Shown: positions 60,101 to 64,000 of the stretch, in pieces | Position numbering within the stretch: position 1 is the first letter of the stretch | How the letters are laid out: each line of letters starts with the position of its first letter | Assembly (NCBI GenBank): GCA_020025575.1 | Contig: JAHHRW010000001.1 | Location: 62,001 to 126,000 of the forward strand | Source: Oscillospiraceae bacterium | GTDB lineage: Bacteria; Bacillota; Clostridia; Oscillospirales; Oscillospiraceae | Reading direction: 5' to 3' | DNA: 64,000 bases | The notes under the pieces: model-generated | Told to the model about the DNA's origin: nothing | What the model saw: the letters and a program-made list of their open reading frames with translations, nothing else | Database searches by the model: none | Program-made: the position numbers and the translations under genes

Positions 60101-61436
60101 CGTTTAATAGGATTGTGTCCACGGCACCGTTCTTCAGCTTAATGCATTTCATATCCTGGCCGCCGATATCCAACACACAATCCACCTTTGGATCAAAAAA
60201 GGATGCAGCGGTACAGTGGGCGATGGTTTCAACGACACCTTCGTCCAGAGAGAATGCAGATTTCAGCAAGGATTCGCCGTAGCCTGTCGAGCATCCTCTG
60301 ACAATATTGGCTGTCTGCGGTAGTTCATCTTTAAGTAACTTGATGGCATCCTTTGCAGTTTGGACAGGATCACCATGATTATTCGCGTAATAAGTAAAAA
60401 GCAGCTGACCATCTTTGCCAATTAAGACGAGCTTTGTTGTGGTAGAACCTGCATCTATTCCCAAATAGCAATCACCGCAGTAACTGGCAAGTGGCTCTAT
60501 CTGGACAACGCTTTTCTGGTGTCTTTCCTCAAATGCCTTGAATTCTTCCTCATCTTGGAACAGGGGCTCTAAGCGAGGCATTTCATAGTTGATCTGCACA
60601 CCCTTTTCCAGCTTGGTAATTAGCAGATCTGCGGGAAGGGGAATTGCATCCTTCGCTTCCAGGGCAGCACCCATAGCTGCAAACAGGTGAGAGTTTTCCG
60701 GGTCCACAATCGTGTCAGGCGTAAGGTGCAGTGTACGAATGAATGCCTTTTTCAGTTCTGGCAGGAAGTGAAGAGGCCCACCTAAAAAGGCAACACATCC
60801 ACGAATGGGTTTGCCGCAGGCCAAACCGGAGATCGTCTGGTTGACGACTGCCTGAAAAATAGAGGCTGCCAAGTCTGCCTTGGTTGCGCCTTCGTTAATG
60901 AGCGGTTGGATGTCTGTTTTAGCAAATACACCACATCGTGCTGCAATGGGATACACCTGATGGTAGTTTTTTGCGGCATCATTCAGGCCGACTGCATCGG
61001 TTTGAAGTAAGGATGCCATCTGGTCAATGAAAGAGCCAGTACCGCCAGCACAGACTCCATTCATTCGTTCATCTAATCCTCCGCGGAAATAAATGATTTT
61101 TGCATCCTCACCGCCCAATTCAATGGCAACATCTGTCTGGGGCGCTGAAAAATGTAACGCAGTAGCCACTGCCACGACCTCTTGAACAAATGGTATATCA
61201 AGGGCCTTTCCCAGGTTGATTGCGCCGGAGCCGGTGATTTTTGCCCGCATAGAGAAATCACCTAGCTCTTGCTTTGCTTGCCTTAAAAGGTCTTTCAAGG
61301 CCTCTTGGGTATGGGCATGGTGGCGCCTGTAATCCCCATAAAGAAGATTCCCGTTGCAATCCAAGATCGCCAATTTCACGGTGGTTGATCCAATATCAAT
61401 CCCACCAAAATATACTTTATTTTCTGCAACAGTCAT
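57156..61436 (-). CDS. 2-hydroxyacyl-CoA dehydratase activase, giant BadF/BcrA-HGD-D fusion
   Basis: 1426 residues. Two BadF/BadG/BcrA/BcrD ATPase domains (about 8-270 and 322-590; 'GIDIGSTTVK' and 'GIDAGSTTTK'), each with a cysteine that can hold a bridging 4Fe-4S cluster ('GVCAGGTGSF', 'EACSSGCGSF'), then a Cys motif 'HCGGCTNNC' (about 633), a DUF2229-type domain, and a C-terminal region like the HGD-D component (about 1030-1400, 'QTGGCCRASNY', 'NDACFPS'). Activases inject one electron into dehydratases of amino-acid fermentation. Stand-alone ATPase + D-like fusions are common in Clostridia, with unknown substrate. ATG 61436 has AAAGGAG upstream. Confidence 0.92.
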   Translation of the reverse strand: MTVAENKVYFGGIDIGSTTVKLAILDCNGNLLYGDYRRHHAHTQEALKDLLRQAKQELGDFSMRAKITGSGAINLGKALDIPFVQEVVAVATALHFSAPQTDVAIELGGEDAKIIYFRGGLDERMNGVCAGGTGSFIDQMASLLQTDAVGLNDAAKNYHQVYPIAARCGVFAKTDIQPLINEGATKADLAASIFQAVVNQTISGLACGKPIRGCVAFLGGPLHFLPELKKAFIRTLHLTPDTIVDPENSHLFAAMGAALEAKDAIPLPADLLITKLEKGVQINYEMPRLEPLFQDEEEFKAFEERHQKSVVQIEPLASYCGDCYLGIDAGSTTTKLVLIGKDGQLLFTYYANNHGDPVQTAKDAIKLLKDELPQTANIVRGCSTGYGESLLKSAFSLDEGVVETIAHCTAASFFDPKVDCVLDIGGQDMKCIKLKNGAVDTILLNEACSSGCGSFIENFAVSLGLTVESFAKEALFATAPVDLGTRCTVFMNSNVKQAQKEGASVADISAGLAYSVIKNALYKVIKLTSAEELGSHIVVQGGTFHNQAVLRAFEKIADVQVTCPSISGLMGAFGAALVAREHDDKQKSTMLSLDEMLNLTYTSQSVHCGGCTNNCMLTINKFSGGRKHISGNRCEKGAAADKSTVKGANMMAFKMKRIFEYDSPLPESEAPRGIIGIPRVLNMYENYPFWATFFKELGFRVVLSPKSTREIYELGMESIPSESECYPAKLTHGHVQWLINQGVKTIFHPCVFYEHQETKNAQNHYNCPMVVSYAENIKNNLEAVTQGNVHYIRPFIAFTSEKTAADRLVKTAAEEWSIPETDVRAAVHLAWVEQLRAKDDIRQEGVRQLQEMERNGNCGIVLAGRPYHIDPEINHGIPELIASYGLTVFTEDSLPLESCPERPLRVVDQWVYHSRLYSAAEFVAKRNDLELIQLNSFGCGLDAVTSDQVCEILEKSNKLYTLLKIDEVNNLGAVRIRIRSLLAAMQMRRERHMKAKQVPQQYVRAEFTKQMRLDGYTILAPQMSPIHFEILEPVLRKHGYHVVVLDNDNRAAIDTGLKYVNNDACFPSITVVGQIMQAVLSGKYNTDKLAIIMTQTGGCCRASNYVSFIRRALDKSGLSHIPVISLNANGMERNGGMHYSAGLLSDAIQAIVYGDLLMRCLYRVRPYEKVPGSANDLHTKWKNRCVDALIHKHSIQKYRHICREIVADFDRLPLDETIKKPRVAIVGEILVKYMPLANNHLVDLLEKEGAEVIVPDLMDFLNYCLYNGKYKTEFLGKKKSTALLSDTGINLIRQIRKPALDALEMSERFDAPLPIDQIAELTKPFLSIGNQYGEGWFLTGEMLELITSGITNIVCIQPFGCLPNHVVGKGVIKALRNAHPEANIAAVDYDSSASEVNQLNRIKLLLSAANASLRQMDQAELVNANQ

Positions 61437-61559
61437 GAATCTTACTCCTTTATTTCTACAACAACGCATCAATATTTGATAACATAAGGCGAACGTGCTT
61501 ACCTGATTGTTTTAACTTTAGCAGATCCACTCAAAGTTAAATGGGTACAAATGCAACGA

Positions 61560-61565
61560 TATAAT
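61560..61565 (+). promoter_or_regulatory. -10 box upstream of the candidate small RNA
   Basis: TATAAT at 61560-61565 on the plus strand, about seven bases before the proposed RNA start; the -35 position (TTAAAT, 61537-61542) is only a partial match. Confidence 0.45.
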
Positions 61566-61571
61566 CCAAAC

Positions 61572-61690
61572 ATGAATGCAACCGCCTTATTCTAAAATTT
61601 ATTCTAGTCATATTGTAACGGTAATTTTCACATCTTTAAACGGATAAGGAATGGTCTTGTGCCTATAATTTAGGCACGAGGGCTTTTTTG
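61572..61690 (+). ncRNA. Candidate small RNA ending at an orphan terminator
   Basis: A clear plus-strand terminator (10-bp stem 61656-61665 / 61671-61680, 5-base loop, T-run 61684-61689) has no gene upstream in its direction; the nearest gene is on the minus strand. A TATAAT lies 91 bases before the stem. Between them, ACC/GGT (61581-61583 / 61653-61655), CCTTAT/ATAAGG (61585-61590 / 61644-61649) and TAAA/TTTA (61593-61596 / 61635-61638) can pair as one interrupted helix. This gives an RNA of about 119 bases. It could instead be antisense to the activase leader, which starts nearby. Confidence 0.45.
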
Positions 61691-61808
61691 TCTAATGATA
61701 TCAAATAAGAATGAATTTGGGGATTTCCTTAAATGCGTCAAAAGTATAGAATTCATGTGAGATTGCGTCGTATTTAGGCACAGAAGGGAAAATGACTATT
61801 GTACATCG

Positions 61809-61846
61809 TACGCTACAAGCGTATGCTTATCATAGAATGATAAGCA
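61809..61846 (+). promoter_or_regulatory. Tandem hairpins in the leader of the PF06541 gene
   Basis: TACGCT/AGCGTA (61809-61814 / 61818-61823, 3-base loop) is followed directly by TGCTTATCAT/ATGATAAGCA (61824-61833 / 61837-61846, 3-base loop). The two small stems can stack and lie 66 bases before the GTG start. The rest of 61437-61911 contains the candidate small RNA, a repeated 10-mer ATTTAGGCAC (61668-61677, 61772-61781) and the activase upstream region. Confidence 0.5.
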
Positions 61847-61911
61847 ATGGTGATATCGGTACTTGAGAAAAGCAAAACTGATACAAGCAAGCGTAATGTG
61901 GAGGCGTTCCT

Positions 61912-62643
61912 GTGAGCATTTTTTTAACTTTGGCCTATTTATTTTTTATTGGATCTGTTTGTGGATGGATTCTGGAACTGTTATACCGTAATCTCAGAAA
62001 ACCGCATCAGAAATGGATCAATCCGGGTTTCTGTACAGGGCCATATGTTCCGCTTTATGGATTCGGTCTATGTATTCTTTACTTACTTGCAAGGTTGGAA
62101 GGATATTCCATTATTAAAAACCCATTTTGGAATAAAACACTGATTATCCTTACAATGGCTGTGAGCATGACCTTAATTGAGTATATTGCAGGTATTGGCT
62201 GTTTGAAGATTATGAAAGTCCGCTTGTGGGACTACTCCGGACAGTGGGGGAATGTACAAGGTATCATTTGTCCGATTTTTTCCCTTGCCTGGGCGGTGCT
62301 TGGAGCTGTATATGATTTTTTTGTGCATCCACATATTCTGGATGCATTGCAGTGGCTCTCACAGAATCTTGCCTTCTCGTTTTTTATTGGGGTGTTTTTT
62401 GGAGTGTTTTTGATTGATGTGGCTCACTCTGCTCAAATCGCAGTAAAACTGAAACAGTTTGCGGATGAAAACAAGGTGGTTGTTGCATACGAGAACATCA
62501 AATATCACATTCTCAGCAACCGACAGCAACGGTCGCAGAAATACCATTTCTTTTTCCCATTCAAATCGGAACACCCTCTATTGGAACATTTGAAAGAAAT
62601 GTCTGAAACACTGGAAAAACAACGTAAGAAAAAGACTCGATAA
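61912..62643 (+). CDS. Integral membrane protein, PF06541 (putative ABC-transporter type IV / CmpB)
   Basis: 243 residues. 'FFIGSVCGWILELLYRNL' and 'NPGFCTGPYVPLYGFG' at the N terminus and 'YIAGIGCLKIMKVRLWDYSGQWGNVQGIICP' (pieces) are typical of PF06541. About six membrane helices, then a polar tail (about 190-243) ending in basic residues. Members have no proven function; some regulators of glycosylation or transport carry this domain. Start is GTG 61912 with GTGGAGG upstream. A structured leader precedes it. Confidence 0.85.
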   Translation: MSIFLTLAYLFFIGSVCGWILELLYRNLRKPHQKWINPGFCTGPYVPLYGFGLCILYLLARLEGYSIIKNPFWNKTLIILTMAVSMTLIEYIAGIGCLKIMKVRLWDYSGQWGNVQGIICPIFSLAWAVLGAVYDFFVHPHILDALQWLSQNLAFSFFIGVFFGVFLIDVAHSAQIAVKLKQFADENKVVVAYENIKYHILSNRQQRSQKYHFFFPFKSEHPLLEHLKEMSETLEKQRKKKTR

Positions 62644-62785
62644 ATAGAATCGGTATAAACATCTGTTTCACCATCTGATCAGATTTGTGAAATAACTAGA
62701 TTTTTCAAGTAATTTTTATAAGGAAAAATAGCCATGCGTTTTCATGATTGCTAAAAATCTTAAGTTTGCTTAAATTTTGCAAGGA

Positions 62786-62813
62786 CGGGCAGGGAAGGAT
62801 ATTTCTCTGCCCG
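62786..62813 (+). terminator. Probable terminator after the PF06541 gene
   Basis: CGGGCAGGGAA-type stem (one G-T pair) with TTTCTCTGCCCG; T-run weak. Confidence 0.5.
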
Positions 62814-62828
62814 TGGTTGTATGATGTG

Positions 62829-63003
62829 ATTTTTCGTATATAAATGGCGAAAAATATCAGAAAACCTGCAAAACAGGACCATTGAACGCGATTGACAATG
62901 GATGTACAATACTATTATATGGGTGTTGTAAATCCATTTTTCTGGATACTTTGACATTTTCTCAGCATTATCCATTGGGTGTATTGCACCGGTACTGGAT
63001 AAT
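62829..63003. repeat. Three dyads in the long leader before the P-type ATPase
   Basis: ATTTTTCG/CGAAAAAT (62829-62836 / 62848-62855), CCATTG/CAATGG (62879-62884 / 62896-62901) around a TTGACA -35 box at 62892-62897, and ATTATCCA/TGGATAAT (62967-62974 / 62996-63003) with an inner GGTG/CACC stem (62978-62981 / 62987-62990). No known metal riboswitch is recognised. The 446-base stretch 62644-63089 has no convincing gene. Confidence 0.5.
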
Positions 63004-63089
63004 TTCTATATTATACCGTTTGCTTTGGTTATTTCAGATTTTTGCTAAATGTTTCTTATTTGACTTTGGAAGGGTGCGTGTGTATCGGC

Positions 63090-64000
63090 ATGAATGAACA
63101 AGGAAAAAAAGAACCCATAAAATTCAGGAAAAGAGCTCCGAAGCATGAGCCGGAGCTCGAATATGAGCGATTTGATACGAATATCGAAAAAGGACTGTCA
63201 ACCGAGCAGATTGATTTGCGGATCACGCAGGGGCTTGTGAATGTCACGAATGACGAGTCCTCCATGACAACGAAGAAAATCATATGTTCCAATGTCTTTA
63301 CATATTTCAACCTGATATTCTTTATTTTGGCAATCGTATTATTGTATGAAGGCTCATACAATAATCTTACATTTCTAATTGTTGTGTTTGTCAATACCGT
63401 CATTGGTATTATTCAGGAATTAAAGTCAAAAAGGACGTTGGATAAGCTGAAATTGGTATCAGCACCCGAAACGATTGTAATTCGCAACGGAAAGCAGGAG
63501 CACATTCCCAGTGACCAGCTTGTACTGGATGATATTGTGATTTTCGATGCAGGAAATCAGATTTGCGCAGATGCAATTGTCTGTAGTGGTGAACTGACCG
63601 TCAACGAATCTCTTGTAACCGGCGAATCAGACGAAATCAGGAAACGCCCCGGCGATGTGTTGCTTTCCGGCAGCTTTGTTGTATCCGGAAGAGCCAGCGC
63701 AAGACTAGATAAGGTAGGAAATGAATCATTTGCTGCGCGGTTATCCAATGATGCAAAGAAAATTAAGAAGAAACAACAACCCGGAATGATGAAATCTCTT
63801 ACCAGTCTCATTCAGATTATTGGAGTCATCATTATTCCGTTTGCCGTATTGATGTTTTGGAACCAACATATAATCATTGGACTTTCCGAAAAAGTCAGCG
63901 TAGAAAATACAGCAGCATCCGTCATTGGAATGATCCCAGAGGGCTTGTATCTGCTAACCAGTGTGGCTCTGGTTGCTAGCACCATTCGACTTGCAAAGAA
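63090..64000 (+). CDS. Cation-transporting P-type ATPase, N-terminal part (runs off the window)
   Basis: The frame from ATG 63090 is open to the right edge, coding 303 residues and more. The actuator domain has 'ESLVTGESDE' (TGES), and 'MIPEGLYLLTSVAL' is the PEGL motif in membrane helix 4. It belongs to the P-type ATPase group of the Exp7/CaxP type, reported to export calcium in Streptococcus; heavy-metal motifs (CPC) are absent in the visible part. The phosphorylation site lies outside. GTG 63078 is an alternative start. Dyads and a -35-like TTGACA precede it. Confidence 0.85.
   Translation, partial: MNEQGKKEPIKFRKRAPKHEPELEYERFDTNIEKGLSTEQIDLRITQGLVNVTNDESSMTTKKIICSNVFTYFNLIFFILAIVLLYEGSYNNLTFLIVVFVNTVIGIIQELKSKRTLDKLKLVSAPETIVIRNGKQEHIPSDQLVLDDIVIFDAGNQICADAIVCSGELTVNESLVTGESDEIRKRPGDVLLSGSFVVSGRASARLDKVGNESFAARLSNDAKKIKKKQQPGMMKSLTSLIQIIGVIIIPFAVLMFWNQHIIIGLSEKVSVENTAASVIGMIPEGLYLLTSVALVASTIRLAK

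Noticed and set aside
61572..61690. Identification of the small RNA locus as 6S RNA
   Set aside because: The length is too short and the large central bubble with flanking helices of 6S is not seen.
62829..63089. yybP-ykoY manganese riboswitch before the P-type ATPase
   Set aside because: The conserved GGGGAGUAG-type loop sequences are not present.
62882..63097. 71-codon plus-strand frame before the P-type ATPase
   Set aside because: It overlaps the ATPase start in another frame, lacks a ribosome binding site and runs through the dyads and promoter-like region.
1..64000. tRNA, rRNA, CRISPR arrays, insertion sequences and integrases
   Set aside because: No cloverleaf gene, rRNA segment, regularly spaced repeat array, transposase or recombinase was recognised. 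The 36-base tandem repeats at 40864-40953 are coding.

Overview
The window looks like a chromosome segment of a low-to-medium-GC, Gram-positive gut-type clostridium, most likely in the Oscillospirales (Ruminococcaceae/Oscillospiraceae). The basis is several S-layer-homology (SLH) surface enzymes, a glycine riboswitch, a CIRCE element, a Bce-type peptide-response module, a giant 2-hydroxyacyl-CoA dehydratase activase fusion, DUF4317, DUF3783, AIM24 and PF06541 proteins, and consistent AGGAGG ribosome binding sites. The genus cannot be fixed from the sequence alone. No rRNA, tRNA, CRISPR array, transposase or integrase was found.

Layout. 1-2414 is the late end of a prophage or phage remnant: an AT-rich structural gene cut by the window edge, then a GC-rich holin and an SLH-bearing amidase endolysin. 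2415-4457 holds accessory genes: an AT-rich gene of unknown function and a sirtuin with a duplicated NAD-loop segment. 4459-7001 is a metal-efflux operon (SmtB-type repressor, one-domain metal-binding protein, P-type ATPase). 7100-16520 carries a ThrE-type exporter, a lipase-like hydrolase, a secreted SLH lysozyme, truA with an ArsC-like protein lacking its usual cysteine, an AGCS amino-acid/Na+ symporter with an aminotransferase, and DUF4317. 16596-26208 has envelope and DNA functions: exonuclease III coupled to an SLH-NlpC/P60 hydrolase, a ComEA-like/response regulator/kinase/GerMN-lipoprotein operon, a D,D-carboxypeptidase with a type-4 uracil-DNA glycosylase, and a three-gene operon of unknown function.

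26233-36371 has a phosphoesterase, small membrane proteins, a complete Bce-type regulator-kinase-ABC transporter module with a candidate BceR site and a previously unlisted 49-residue membrane protein, a TetR/SDR pair, and hsp20 behind a perfect CIRCE operator. 36386-50832 has a GH2 protein that has lost several catalytic motifs, a 1134-residue ABC ATPase-permease fusion, glyA under a single-aptamer glycine riboswitch with a terminator, a uracil permease, AIM24, a YtcJ-type amidohydrolase and cardiolipin synthase. 51047-64000 has another two-component system, an FAD protein, a glycolipid pair (glycosyltransferase probably starting at ATT, and a PlsY-like protein), the activase fusion, a candidate small RNA, a PF06541 membrane protein with a structured leader, and the start of a P-type ATPase that runs off the right edge.

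Taken together, much of the segment concerns the cell envelope: wall hydrolases held by SLH domains, peptide-stress sensing and detoxification, and lipid or glycolipid synthesis. No single gene cluster can be proved to be a new system from sequence alone. The strongest second-look items are the inactive-looking GH2 protein, the Bce module with its small protein, the ATT start, the orphan terminator/sRNA locus, the unknown operon at 25224-26208 and the duplicated sirtuin loop.
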